DNA of 64,000 bases from the NCBI GenBank assembly GCA_900473795.1, contig UCMT01000058.1, positions 170,709 to 234,708 on the forward strand, written 5' to 3'. The position numbers and the translations under genes are program-made. The stretch comes from Hyphomicrobiales bacterium. Its GTDB lineage: Bacteria; Pseudomonadota; Alphaproteobacteria; Rhizobiales; Rhizobiaceae. The notes under the pieces are model-generated. The model saw only the letters and a program-made list of their open reading frames with translations, was not told the DNA's origin and searched no databases. This document shows, piece after piece, positions 36,284-45,017 of this stretch. Each line of letters opens with the position of its first letter. Within the stretch, counting starts at the first letter, position 1.

Positions 36284-37209
36284 TGGACGAAACCGGCATC
36301 GGCATCTGGGGCGTCCCGCTCGCCATCTTCGCAGGCGCCATCCGCGTCTCGACACCCTTCATCTTCGTCAGCCTCGGTGAATCGATCACCGAGCGCTCCG
36401 GCCGCATCAATCTCGGCCTCGAAGGCACACTCGTCTTCGGCGCCATGACGGCCTACGCCGTCGCCGTCATGAGCAACTCGCCCTGGCTCGGCGTTCTCGC
36501 CGCCATGGCGACGGGCGCGGTCTTCGGCCTCGTCCACGGCTGGATCTGCAAATTCCCGAAGGTCAACGACATCGCCATCGGCATCGCCATGATGCAGTTT
36601 GGCCTCGGCCTCGCCTTCTTCCTTGGCAAACCCTTCATCCAGCCTGTCGCGCCGCATCTCCCCTCCATTCCGCTGGGCGGCTGGTCGGGCCTTCCGCAGA
36701 TCCAGTCAGCGCTCAACATCAATGTGCTCTTCATCATCGGCGCGCTCCTCTCGGTGACACTCTGGTGGGCCTTCAAGAACACCCGCATCGGCCTCATCCT
36801 GCGCGTCGTCGGAGACAGCTCCGACGCGGCCCGCGCCATGGGTCTCAATCCGGATACCGTGCGACTGCTGGCAACGGCCGTCGGCGGCTCGCTTGCGGCG
36901 GTCGGCGGCGCCTATCTCTCGCTGTTTTATCCCGGCTCCTGGAACGAAGGTATCTCCTCGGGCCAAGGTCTGATGGCCGTGGCGCTGGTCATCTTCGCCC
37001 GCTGGAATCCGATCGGCTGCTTCCTCGCGGCCCTGCTCTTCGGCGGTGCCGGCGCGCTCGGCCCGGCCCTGCAATCTGTCGGCGTCACGCAGGGCTATTA
37101 CCTCTTCTATGCCGCCCCTTACATGCTCACCCTCGTCATCCTCGTCGCCACTTCCTCGCCCACCCGCTCGCTCGCAGGCGCACCCGGCGCCCTGTCGATC
37201 ACGAAATAG
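36283..37209 (+). CDS. BMP-type ABC transporter permease (second)
   Basis: 308 residues from the ATG at 36283, overlapping the previous stop. Typical second-permease features are [25 protein letters not shown] near the start and [17 protein letters not shown] in the coupling region. About 8-10 hydrophobic segments are visible. It follows the first permease and precedes the hydrolase gene by 11 bp. Confidence 0.9.
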   Translation: MDETGIGIWGVPLAIFAGAIRVSTPFIFVSLGESITERSGRINLGLEGTLVFGAMTAYAVAVMSNSPWLGVLAAMATGAVFGLVHGWICKFPKVNDIAIGIAMMQFGLGLAFFLGKPFIQPVAPHLPSIPLGGWSGLPQIQSALNINVLFIIGALLSVTLWWAFKNTRIGLILRVVGDSSDAARAMGLNPDTVRLLATAVGGSLAAVGGAYLSLFYPGSWNEGISSGQGLMAVALVIFARWNPIGCFLAALLFGGAGALGPALQSVGVTQGYYLFYAAPYMLTLVILVATSSPTRSLAGAPGALSITK

Positions 37210-37220
37210 GATATCCGGCC

Positions 37221-37940
37221 ATGACCCCTCTTGCCGCAACCGCAGTCCCTACCGGCGAAAACCTGAGCTACATCGACGCCGATCCCTATCCCTGGCCCTA
37301 TAACGGCGCCCTACGTCCGGACAATACCGCGCTGATCGTCATCGATATGCAGACGGATTTCTGCGGTCCCGGCGGCTATGTCGATCATATGGGCTACAGC
37401 CTCTCGCTCGTGCGTGCGCCGATCGAGCCGATCAGACAAGTCCTCGCCGCCATGCGCGCCAAGGGCTACCACATCATCCACACGCGCGAAGGCCACCGGC
37501 CCGACCTCGCCGATCTGCCCGCCAACAAACGCTGGCGCTCGCGACGGATCAATGCCGGCATCGGCGACTTCGGGCCCTGCGGGCGTATCCTCGTTCGCGG
37601 CGAGCCCGGCTGGGACATCATTGACGAACTCTACCCGATCGAAGGCGAAACGATCATCGACAAGCCCGGCAAGGGTTCCTTCTGCGCCACCGACCTGGAA
37701 CTCATCCTCAACCAGAAGCGCATCGAAAACATCATCCTCACCGGCATCACCACCGATGTGTGCGTCCACACCACCATGCGCGAGGCGAACGACCGCGGCT
37801 TCGAATGCCTGCTTCTTGAGGATTGCTGCGGCGCCACCGACTACGGCAACCATCTGGCAGCGATCAAGATGGTGAAAATGCAGGGCGGCGTCTTCGGCTC
37901 CGTCTCCAACTCCGAAAATCTCGTGAGGCAGTTGCCATGA
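37221..37940 (+). CDS. biuH: Biuret hydrolase (isochorismatase-like cysteine hydrolase)
   Basis: 239 residues from the ATG at 37221. The isochorismatase-like triad is Asp42 (VIDMQTD), Lys148 (DKPGKG) and Cys181 (TTDVCV), exactly six residues later than the D36-K142-C175 set I recall for Rhizobium Biu[22 protein letters not shown] and [20 protein letters not shown] also match that enzyme. It hydrolyses biuret to allophanate and ammonia. Its TGA overlaps the ATG of the ATPase gene (ATGA at 37937-37940). It lies in the same operon as allophanate hydrolase, which completes the pathway. Confidence 0.92.
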   Translation: MTPLAATAVPTGENLSYIDADPYPWPYNGALRPDNTALIVIDMQTDFCGPGGYVDHMGYSLSLVRAPIEPIRQVLAAMRAKGYHIIHTREGHRPDLADLPANKRWRSRRINAGIGDFGPCGRILVRGEPGWDIIDELYPIEGETIIDKPGKGSFCATDLELILNQKRIENIILTGITTDVCVHTTMREANDRGFECLLLEDCCGATDYGNHLAAIKMVKMQGGVFGSVSNSENLVRQLP

Positions 37941-39487
37941 TCCAGATCCGCGACACGCCGCTGCCCAGGGCCGGCAAGGCCGTCGGCATCCAGACGATCG
38001 GCATGACCATGCGCTTCGGCAGCTTCACGGCACTCGACAATGTCTCGATCGACGTTCCCGCCGGCACGTTCCACGCGCTGCTCGGCGAAAATGGCGCGGG
38101 CAAATCGACGCTCGTCAAATGCATCATGGGCTTTTACCACCAGACCTCCGGCTCACTGTCGGTCGATGGCCACGAGGTGTCTGTTCAGTCGCCAAAGGAT
38201 GCCGCGACCTATGGGCTTGGCATGGTCTACCAGCAATTCACGCTGGTGCCGTCGCTGACCGGCGCGGAAAACCTCGTGATCAACCGCGCGCATGTGCCTG
38301 CCATCATCAACTGGGCGAAGGAGCGCAAGGAACTCGCCGCCTTCATGGAGCGCATGCCGTTCAAGATCTCACTCGACCGGCCGGTCAGCGAGCTTGCGGC
38401 AGGCGAGAAGCAGAAGCTCGAAATCGTCAAGCAACTCTATCTCGGCCGCAGCTTCCTCATTCTCGACGAACCGACCTCGGTGCTGACGCCGGCCGAAGCC
38501 GACGAGATGCTCGGCCTGGTGCGCGGGATGACTGAGCGCGGCGAACTGACCGTGCTGATGATCAGTCACAAGTTCCACGAAGTGACCAAGTTCACCGACG
38601 CGGTGACGGTTCTGCGGCGCGGCAAGATGGCGGGCAGCGGGCTGGTCAAAGATCTCACCACCAAGGACATGGCGGCCATGATGATCGGCGACGTCAAGCT
38701 CGCCGAACTCGACACCCGCCTGCCGGTGCCTGCCGATGCCACGCCGATCCTCGTCGTCAGCGATATCAAGGCGCCGGACCGTACCGGCCTGAAGATGATC
38801 GACATCGGTAACCTGACGGTCCGTGCCGGCGAGATCGTCGGCATTGCCGGTATTTCCGGCAACGGCCAGAAGGAGCTTGCCGAAGTTCTGGCAGGCCAGC
38901 GCCCGCCGGAAGCCGGCAGCATCACCGTGAAAGGCTCGCTCTATGGCGCGACGCGCCGCGAAACACACATCAACAATGTCCGCTTCATTCCGGAAGAACC
39001 ACTGAACAACGCCTGTGCGCCAAAAATGACGGTGACGGAAAATCTCGCTTTCCGCACCTTTGACGTGAAGAGAGAGGGCGGTGACGCCCTCTGGCTCGAC
39101 ATGAAGTCGATGCGCAGGCGCGCGGCCTCGCTGATCTCGGACTTCAAGGTGAAGACGGCGTCCCACTCCTCGCCGATCGCCTCTCTCTCCGGCGGCAACG
39201 TCCAGCGCGCCGTGCTCGCACGCGAACTGACCGGCGACGTCGATCTCCTGATCGTATCCAACCCCTGCTTCGGCCTTGATTTCTCGGCCGTCGCCGAAAT
39301 CCGCGCCCGCATCATGAAGGCGCGCAATTCCGGCACTGCCGTTCTGCTTCTCTCGGAGGATCTCGACGAGTTGCTGGAAATGTCGGACCGGATCATGGTG
39401 ATGTCGGACGGCAGGCTGGTCTACGAAACGCCGGCGCTCTCGGCCGACATTTCCGTCATCGGCGCCCATATGGCGGGGCATCACTGA
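37937..39487 (+). CDS. BMP-type ABC transporter ATP-binding protein (tandem NBD)
   Basis: 516 residues from the ATG at 37937. The first NBD is canonical: Walker [10 protein letters not shown], switch His, Walker B ([10 protein letters not shown]) and an atypical signature LAAGEKQK. The second NBD lacks a normal Walker A (ISGNGQKEL) and its Walker B is degenerate ([11 protein letters not shown]), but keeps LSGGNVQR. Such asymmetric RbsA/NupO-type ATPases are normal in this transporter class. The TGA overlaps the next ATG (TGATG). Confidence 0.9.
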   Translation: MIQIRDTPLPRAGKAVGIQTIGMTMRFGSFTALDNVSIDVPAGTFHALLGENGAGKSTLVKCIMGFYHQTSGSLSVDGHEVSVQSPKDAATYGLGMVYQQFTLVPSLTGAENLVINRAHVPAIINWAKERKELAAFMERMPFKISLDRPVSELAAGEKQKLEIVKQLYLGRSFLILDEPTSVLTPAEADEMLGLVRGMTERGELTVLMISHKFHEVTKFTDAVTVLRRGKMAGSGLVKDLTTKDMAAMMIGDVKLAELDTRLPVPADATPILVVSDIKAPDRTGLKMIDIGNLTVRAGEIVGIAGISGNGQKELAEVLAGQRPPEAGSITVKGSLYGATRRETHINNVRFIPEEPLNNACAPKMTVTENLAFRTFDVKREGGDALWLDMKSMRRRAASLISDFKVKTASHSSPIASLSGGNVQRAVLARELTGDVDLLIVSNPCFGLDFSAVAEIRARIMKARNSGTAVLLLSEDLDELLEMSDRIMVMSDGRLVYETPALSADISVIGAHMAGHH

Positions 39488-40155
39488 TGGCGGAGATCAA
39501 GGCCGAACCGTTTGCCTTTCCGCTGAGGCACGACAAGCTCGCACTGATCGTCATCGACATGCAGCGCGATTTCGCCGAACCCGGCGGCTTCGGCGAAAGC
39601 CTCGGCAACGATGTCAGCCGGATCACCAGGATCGTGCCGGACGTGAAGCGGCTGATCGCGGGGTTTCGCGAGGCGGGCCTGCCGGTTATCCACACTATGG
39701 AATGCCATCGCCCCGACCTCTCCGACCTTTCCCCCGCCAAGCGCAACCGCGGCAACCCGGCCTTGAAGATCGGCGACGAAGGGCCGATGGGCCGGGTGCT
39801 GATATCAGGCGAACCCGGAACCGCGATCCTTTCCGAGCTGGCGCCTGTCGAGGGCGAAATCGTCATCGAGAAGCCCGGCAAGGGCGCCTTCTACGCAACT
39901 CCGCTTGGCGATATCCTCAAGGCGCGCGGCATAGAACAACTCGTCTTTGCCGGGGTGACCACCGAAGTCTGTGTTCAGACGACAATGCGCGAGGCCAATG
40001 ATCGCGGCTATGAATGCCTGCTCGCCGAGGAGGCCACGGAAAGCTATTTTCCCGAGTTCAAGCAAGCCGCCATCGCGATGATCGTGGCCCAGGGTGCCAT
40101 CGTCGGCTGGGTCGCCTCGATAGAGGCCATAATGGAGGGGATCACTCATGCCTGA
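39487..40155 (+). CDS. Second isochorismatase-like cysteine hydrolase (candidate triuret hydrolase)
   Basis: 222 residues with Asp24 (VIDMQRD), Lys129 (EKPGKG) and Cys162 (TTEVCVQTT), the full cysteine-hydrolase triad. It shares blocks with the BiuH in the same operon ([23 protein letters not shown]) but lacks its YPWPYNG N-terminal segment. Triuret hydrolase TrtA belongs to the same superfamily and supplies biuret, so this is a natural candidate; a ureidoacrylate- or other amide hydrolase is equally possible. It overlaps the ATPase stop and the cupin start. Confidence 0.82.
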   Translation: MAEIKAEPFAFPLRHDKLALIVIDMQRDFAEPGGFGESLGNDVSRITRIVPDVKRLIAGFREAGLPVIHTMECHRPDLSDLSPAKRNRGNPALKIGDEGPMGRVLISGEPGTAILSELAPVEGEIVIEKPGKGAFYATPLGDILKARGIEQLVFAGVTTEVCVQTTMREANDRGYECLLAEEATESYFPEFKQAAIAMIVAQGAIVGWVASIEAIMEGITHA

Positions 40156-40501
40156 AACGACGCGCGAAAGCCTGACGGCCGGGGGATGGCGTGCATTACC
40201 CTTCGAACCCTTCCGCGATGAGGTGACGATCCACTGGATCCAGCGTTTCGAGGGCGACCAGCCGGGCGTGGCGCTGTTGAAATACGAGGCCGGCGCATCC
40301 GTCCCGCGCCATCTGCACATGGGGCTCGAAACGATCGTCGTGCTCGAAGGCACGCAGTCGGACGAGGCCGGCGACTACGGCCCCGGCAGCCTTGTCGTCA
40401 ACAAGAAAGGCACCGAGCATTCCGTCTGGAGCGACACGGGATGCGTCGTACTGATCCAATGGGACCAGCCGGTAAAAATGCTGCAAGAGGAGCTGGCATG
40501 A
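40148..40501 (+). CDS. Small cupin protein
   Basis: 117 residues forming one cupin domain: GASVPRHLHMGLETIVVLEG (HxH-like motif 1) and GSLVVNKKGTEHSVWSDTGCVVLIQWD (motif 2). Residue His in LHMG and His in TEHSV may bind a metal. The start overlaps the hydrolase stop (ATG at 40148 within the last codons) and its TGA overlaps the atzF start (ATGA at 40498-40501). Cupins of this size are often accessory in amide and ureide operons; the function is unknown. Confidence 0.85.
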   Translation: MPETTRESLTAGGWRALPFEPFRDEVTIHWIQRFEGDQPGVALLKYEAGASVPRHLHMGLETIVVLEGTQSDEAGDYGPGSLVVNKKGTEHSVWSDTGCVVLIQWDQPVKMLQEELA

Positions 40502-42303
40502 ACGACGAACGTGCATTCGATATCGGCACCCTGCACGCGGCCTATGCAGCGGGATGGCCAGTCTCCGAGATGATCGAAACCGTATTTTCCCGCATCGAGG
40601 CCGTCGCCGATCCCGGCATCTTCCTGCATCTGGCAGACAAACAGGCATTGATCGAGGAAGCCACGCATCTTGGCCCCTTCGATCCGAAAACCACGCCGCT
40701 CTGGGGCATTCCTTTCGCGGTCAAGGACAATATCGACGTCTCCGGCATGCCGACCACGGCCGCATGCCCGGACTATGCCTATAGGCCGGAAAAAGACGCA
40801 ACCGTCGTCCGACTGCTCAAGGCCGCCGGCGCCATTGTCATCGGCAAGACCAATCTCGACCAGTTTGCGACCGGCCTTGTCGGCGTGCGCTCACCCTATC
40901 CCATTCCGCGCAATGCGATCGATGCCACCCTCGTGCCCGGCGGCTCAAGCTCCGGATCGGCCGTTGCCACGGCCCATGGCATCGTCAGTTTCGCGCTGGG
41001 CACCGATACCGCCGGATCGGGCCGAATCCCCGCCGGTCTCAACAATATCGTCGGGTTGAAGCCAAGCGTCGGCGCGCTTTCGACTACCGGCGTCATCCCG
41101 GCCTGCCGCACGCTCGATTGTGTCTCGATCTTCACCCTGACCGCCGATGACGCCTGGACCGTGTTTTCGGTCGCTGCCAAACGCGACCCCGCCGATGCCT
41201 ATTCCAGATCGATACCCGCGATCGGCTATGGCCCGCTGCCACCCGTGCTCACCATCGGCGTGCCGGCGAAAGAGGACCGGCGGTTTTTCGGGGACGATGC
41301 CATGGAGGCGGCCTATGCGGCGTCGCTCGATATGCTGGCGAGCCTTGGCCACCACATGGTCGAGGTGCCTTTCGCGGACTTCTACGCCACCGCCAACCTG
41401 CTCTACGAAGGCGCCTGGGTCGCCGAGCGCTATGCGGCGGTGAAAGACTTCTTCGATGCCAGTGAAACCTCCTTCCATCCCGTCACGCGAAAGATCTATG
41501 GCAGCGCAAGGTCGCTTTCTGCTGCCGATGCATTCGACGGATTCTATGCGCTGCAGGGCTTAAAGCAGAGGCTCGCGCCGCTGATGACGTCCGTCGATCT
41601 GTTCTGCGTGCCGACCGCCCCCCGCCATTACACGCGCGCTGAATTGGATGCAGAACCGATCCGCGAGAACAGCCGGCTCGGCACCTACACCAATTTCGTC
41701 AATCTGCTCGATATGTGCGGCATCGCCGTGCCGACCGGCACTCGCAGCGACGGCCTTCCCGCCAGCGTTACCCTGCTGGCGGCGTCCGGCAAGGACGGGC
41801 TGACGGCGGCGCTTGCTGCAAAGATCCACAAGAAGAGTGGTCTGACGCTCGGCGCAACCGGCTGGGCACAGCCTGTGACGCGCACATCTGTGGAAATCGA
41901 CGAGCCAGCGATGATCGACCTCGTCGTCGTTGGCGCACACCTTTCCGGCATGCCGCTGAATAGCCAGTTGACGGATCTGCAGGCAAGGTTTGTCCGAACA
42001 ACAACAACCGCGCCCGCCTACCGGCTCTTCAGTCTCGCCGGCCAAACGCCCGCCAAACCGGGCTTGATCCGCTGTTCAGATGATAAAGGCGCGATGATCG
42101 CGGCCGAAGTCTGGCGGCTGTCTGCTGCAGCCTTCGGCCAATTTGTAGCCGCCATCCCCTCGCCGCTCAGTATCGGCACCATCAAACTAAGCGACGGCAG
42201 CCACGCCAAGGGTTTCCTCGTCGAAGCCGCCGGCCTTGAGAACGCCACCGATATCACCAACTACGGCGGCTGGCGCGCTTTCGTCGACAGTATTGCAGCG
42301 TAG
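40498..42303 (+). CDS. atzF: Allophanate hydrolase
   Basis: 601 residues from the ATG at 40498. The amidase-signature triad is Lys76 (FAVKDNID), Ser150 (PGGSSSGSA) and Ser174 (DTAGSGRIPAG), with the 74- and 24-residue spacing recalled for AtzF (K91-S165-S189). The C-terminal half (about 460-601) has the AtzF C-terminal domain (VVGAHLSGMPLNSQLTD, RLFSLAGQTPAKPGLIR). It hydrolyses allophanate to 2 CO2 and 2 NH3. It ends the biuret operon. Confidence 0.95.
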   Translation: MNDERAFDIGTLHAAYAAGWPVSEMIETVFSRIEAVADPGIFLHLADKQALIEEATHLGPFDPKTTPLWGIPFAVKDNIDVSGMPTTAACPDYAYRPEKDATVVRLLKAAGAIVIGKTNLDQFATGLVGVRSPYPIPRNAIDATLVPGGSSSGSAVATAHGIVSFALGTDTAGSGRIPAGLNNIVGLKPSVGALSTTGVIPACRTLDCVSIFTLTADDAWTVFSVAAKRDPADAYSRSIPAIGYGPLPPVLTIGVPAKEDRRFFGDDAMEAAYAASLDMLASLGHHMVEVPFADFYATANLLYEGAWVAERYAAVKDFFDASETSFHPVTRKIYGSARSLSAADAFDGFYALQGLKQRLAPLMTSVDLFCVPTAPRHYTRAELDAEPIRENSRLGTYTNFVNLLDMCGIAVPTGTRSDGLPASVTLLAASGKDGLTAALAAKIHKKSGLTLGATGWAQPVTRTSVEIDEPAMIDLVVVGAHLSGMPLNSQLTDLQARFVRTTTTAPAYRLFSLAGQTPAKPGLIRCSDDKGAMIAAEVWRLSAAAFGQFVAAIPSPLSIGTIKLSDGSHAKGFLVEAAGLENATDITNYGGWRAFVDSIAA

Positions 42304-42432
42304 GGTGCGCTCTCGGTGACGTCACCCAGTGTCCGCTGTTGCGATTTTGCATCCTCGCCTTGACAATCATCCTTCCGCAAGTTCATTCAGGCGCTATGCT
42401 GTGCACCAAGAAACCAAACCGTGAGATCTTTC

Positions 42433-42732
42433 ATGACGGAGCAACGTCAGGGTCACTTCCGGCAACGGATGACAATTCTCGGCGATCTTGATGCTGCCTC
42501 CTTCGTCCCCTGGATCCAGCGCCATGCCGCCAAGCTCGGGCTTTCCCAGGCCATATCCCACACCAGTTCCGCCCGAATCGAACTCGAAGTCGAGGGGCCG
42601 GAAGAGCTGATCGACATGATGGAGATGGGGTGTTCGCTGGGCCCTATCGACGTCTGGGTGGAGACGATAGAACGCACGCCGATCGACGACCAAGCCGACG
42701 AGGGCCACGGCAGTTCTTTTCGCCGCCCCTAG
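42433..42732 (+). CDS. Acylphosphatase-like small protein
   Basis: 99 residues with a beta-alpha-beta pattern reminiscent of acylphosphatase (ILGDLDAASFVPWIQRHAAKLGLS, followed by RIELEVEGPEELIDMMEMG). The usual catalytic Arg motif (xGVGFR) is not present: the corresponding segment reads GDLDAASF. It is therefore probably a non-catalytic relative or a rhizobial-specific family. No strong Shine-Dalgarno is seen. Confidence 0.55.
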   Translation: MTEQRQGHFRQRMTILGDLDAASFVPWIQRHAAKLGLSQAISHTSSARIELEVEGPEELIDMMEMGCSLGPIDVWVETIERTPIDDQADEGHGSSFRRP

Positions 42733-42870
42733 CATCTTTTGCCCCTTATTTAACCAATATTGCCATTGCGAAATAATTATGCAAACGTGAGCAAGCTGGA
42801 CCGCGGACATCGGCGATGACTTGGGTGACCAAAGCCAGCAAGACATTGATATTATGCAGAAAGCTCAGTC

Positions 42871-43524
42871 ATGCTACCCGATACGACCGGCTCCTGGACG
42901 CCAGTCGCCCTCTCCGCGGATTTGCCGGCGGGAACCGTGATGCCGGCATGGACGCCAGCCGGATCAAATGCCCTCTGGCGAAGCGATTCGGGGCGCACTG
43001 CGGCATCGGCGGATCGCTGTCCCCATCGCGGGATGCGCCTGTCTCATGGCTTCGTGCGCGGCGAAGCGCTGTCCTGCATCTATCACGGCTGGAGTTATGC
43101 ACGGGCAGGAAACTGTCTGCGCATTCCGGCCCATCCGGGGCTGGCGCCACCAGAAACAATCCGGGTGGCAACGCAGCGGGTCGAAGAGTCCGACGGGCTC
43201 ATCTGGGTTGCCGTTGGAGAACCCGCAGCCGCCCCCCCGCGGCTTGAAGGCCTCGTTCCCCTGCGCTCCCTGACGGCACATGCCAGCGTCGCGGCGCTCG
43301 AAACTGCGGCGGGTGCGACGGCGGGGCCCGAGGGTATTGTCTGGAAGGTGCAGGCGTCGCAGACGATCCGGCTGCTGCTCGCCGCCCAGGAGGACGATCA
43401 GACGCTGATCCATGTTCTGCTACGCGACAACAGCAGTCCGGCCCAGCGCATCGCCGCGTCACGGGCCGCCGAGACCCTGCGGCGGGCGGCCGAAGCTCTC
43501 CAGGCCAAGGGGATCGCGCCATGA
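42871..43524 (+). CDS. Rieske [2Fe-2S] protein, electron-transfer half of a split oxygenase
   Basis: 217 residues. The Rieske ligand set is Cys50-x-His52 (CPHRG) and Cys69-x2-His72 (CIYHGWSY), separated by 16 residues. Upstream is a short beta-rich N-terminus, and from about 120 a region like the outer shell of a Rieske monooxygenase C-terminal domain (IVWKVQASQTIRLLLAAQ, SRAAETLRRAAEALQ). It does not contain the mononuclear-iron motif; that is on the next gene, whose ATG overlaps this stop (ATGA at 43521-43524). I infer that the two proteins act together. Confidence 0.85.
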   Translation: MLPDTTGSWTPVALSADLPAGTVMPAWTPAGSNALWRSDSGRTAASADRCPHRGMRLSHGFVRGEALSCIYHGWSYARAGNCLRIPAHPGLAPPETIRVATQRVEESDGLIWVAVGEPAAAPPRLEGLVPLRSLTAHASVAALETAAGATAGPEGIVWKVQASQTIRLLLAAQEDDQTLIHVLLRDNSSPAQRIAASRAAETLRRAAEALQAKGIAP

Positions 43525-44360
43525 CGCACAATGCGATGATCGACGAGTGGTATCCGGTCGGCCTTTTCAGCAAGCTCGACGCCGCCGGACGCAAGACCGC
43601 TCTGATGGGCGAGCCGATCGACGTGGCGCGCGACGCCGAAGGCAATGCGAAAGTGACGGAGGGAAACGGACGCCCCTTGCCCGTGCGCGTCCGCTACGGC
43701 CACGTCTGGTCGTCCCTCGGCGCCCCGCAGAAAGCGCTTTTCGCGATCCCCGAGGCAGACCAGGCCGGCCGAAGGTTTGTCGATGTCGGCGTGGTTCGCG
43801 TGCGCTGCTCGCCGCTGCGTGCAGTGGAGAACTTTCTCGACATCGCGCATTTTCCCTTCGTGCACACCGACATCCTGGGTGCTGAGCCACACACGGAGGT
43901 CCAGAACTACAAGGTCGAAATCCGGGACGACGAGGTCTGGGCTACGCAGGTGAAATTCTACCAGCCGCAGGCTGCCAAATCGGCAAGCGGCGGCATCACG
44001 ACGGAATATATGTACCGCGTGCCGGCGCCGACCTGCGCCGTTCTCTACAAGACCTGTCCGCCCCGCCCAAGCGAATGGGACGTCATCACGCTTTTCGTCC
44101 AGCCGCTTGCCGAGGATCTGTGCGACGTCTGGCCGTGGATGGCGCTGTTCGACGATACGACATCGCTGACCGACCTCATTCACTTTCAGCAGACGATCTT
44201 CCTGCAGGACCGGTCGATTCTCGAAAACCAGATCCCTCGGCTCCTGCCGCTTGATCCGGGCATGGAAATTCCGACGCGGGCCGACCTCACCTCGGTCGCC
44301 TACAGACGCTGGCTGAAACGCCACGATTACACATACGGCGCACAACTGGTGGCGCAATGA
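43521..44360 (+). CDS. Rieske-less aromatic-ring-hydroxylase-type catalytic subunit (NdmC-like)
   Basis: 279 residues. The non-heme iron motif N104-x2-D107-x2-H110-x4-H115 (ENFLDIAHFPFVH) is present, and the third ligand is probably Asp230 (LQDRSILENQ). The N-terminus begins like a Rieske oxygenase (DEWYPVGLFS) but the Rieske CxH/CxxH ligands are missing. The polypeptide jumps from DAEGNAKVTEGN to RVRYGHVWSSLGAP, so the Rieske insertion has been lost. This resembles NdmC, the N7-methylxanthine demethylase catalytic subunit, which likewise needs a separate Rieske donor. The following GST gene overlaps it by an ATGA. Confidence 0.85.
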   Translation: MTHNAMIDEWYPVGLFSKLDAAGRKTALMGEPIDVARDAEGNAKVTEGNGRPLPVRVRYGHVWSSLGAPQKALFAIPEADQAGRRFVDVGVVRVRCSPLRAVENFLDIAHFPFVHTDILGAEPHTEVQNYKVEIRDDEVWATQVKFYQPQAAKSASGGITTEYMYRVPAPTCAVLYKTCPPRPSEWDVITLFVQPLAEDLCDVWPWMALFDDTTSLTDLIHFQQTIFLQDRSILENQIPRLLPLDPGMEIPTRADLTSVAYRRWLKRHDYTYGAQLVAQ

Positions 44361-45016
44361 AGCTCTACGATTACATCCTCTCGCCCAGCTGCTACAAAGT
44401 GCGCCTGATGGCCGCGCTCACCTGTGTGAAACTCGACATCCGCCCGGTGGATTTCCACCCCGGCGCCGAGCATCGCGGCCCGGAGCTCATGGCGCTCAAT
44501 CCCGCAGGCTCCATCCCTATCCTCGAGGACGCAGACCTGATCCTGACCGAATCCTCGGCCATGCTCGTCTACCTCGCCGCAAGGGCCGCGCCGGAGTGGC
44601 TGGGTAGCGGTGCCGCGGAGGAAACGGCGCGGGTTCAGCAGTGGCTCTCCTTCTCCAACCGGCTGACCGCGAGCCTCGGCGGCGCCCGGCTTCACGAAAT
44701 GCTCCTGCGTCCGGGTGACATCACAGCACTCCAGGCTCAGGGAATTGCGGCGCTTCGCGAGCTCGAAGCAGGCCTGGTCGAGCAGGGTCTTCGCGGCATG
44801 CGCTTCCTCGCATCGGACCGGCCGACTGTCGCCGACATCGCCTGCTTCCCTTACGTGGCGCTCGCGCCGGACGGCGGCGTCTCGCTTGCCCCCTATCCGG
44901 CGATCCGGCTCTGGTCCCGTGCTCTTCGCAGCCTCGAGAACTTCATCGAGATGCCAGGTATCCACCGGCTGCACGAATTGAAGCCCGACCCCCATATCGA
45001 ACCGGACGGGGCGTGA
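44357..45016 (+). CDS. Glutathione S-transferase-like protein (NdmE-like candidate)
   Basis: 219 residues with an N-terminal thioredoxin-like domain (MKLYDYILSPSCYKVRLMAALT, then NPAGSIPILEDADLILTESSAMLVYLA) and an all-helical C-terminal domain (PTVADIACFPYVALA). In the methylxanthine system NdmE is a GST-like protein needed to assemble NdmC with its reductase. The operon position (Rieske, catalytic subunit, GST) suggests the same scaffold role here. An independent glutathione-transferase activity cannot be excluded. Confidence 0.8.
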   Translation: MKLYDYILSPSCYKVRLMAALTCVKLDIRPVDFHPGAEHRGPELMALNPAGSIPILEDADLILTESSAMLVYLAARAAPEWLGSGAAEETARVQQWLSFSNRLTASLGGARLHEMLLRPGDITALQAQGIAALRELEAGLVEQGLRGMRFLASDRPTVADIACFPYVALAPDGGVSLAPYPAIRLWSRALRSLENFIEMPGIHRLHELKPDPHIEPDGA

Positions 45017-45017
45017 C

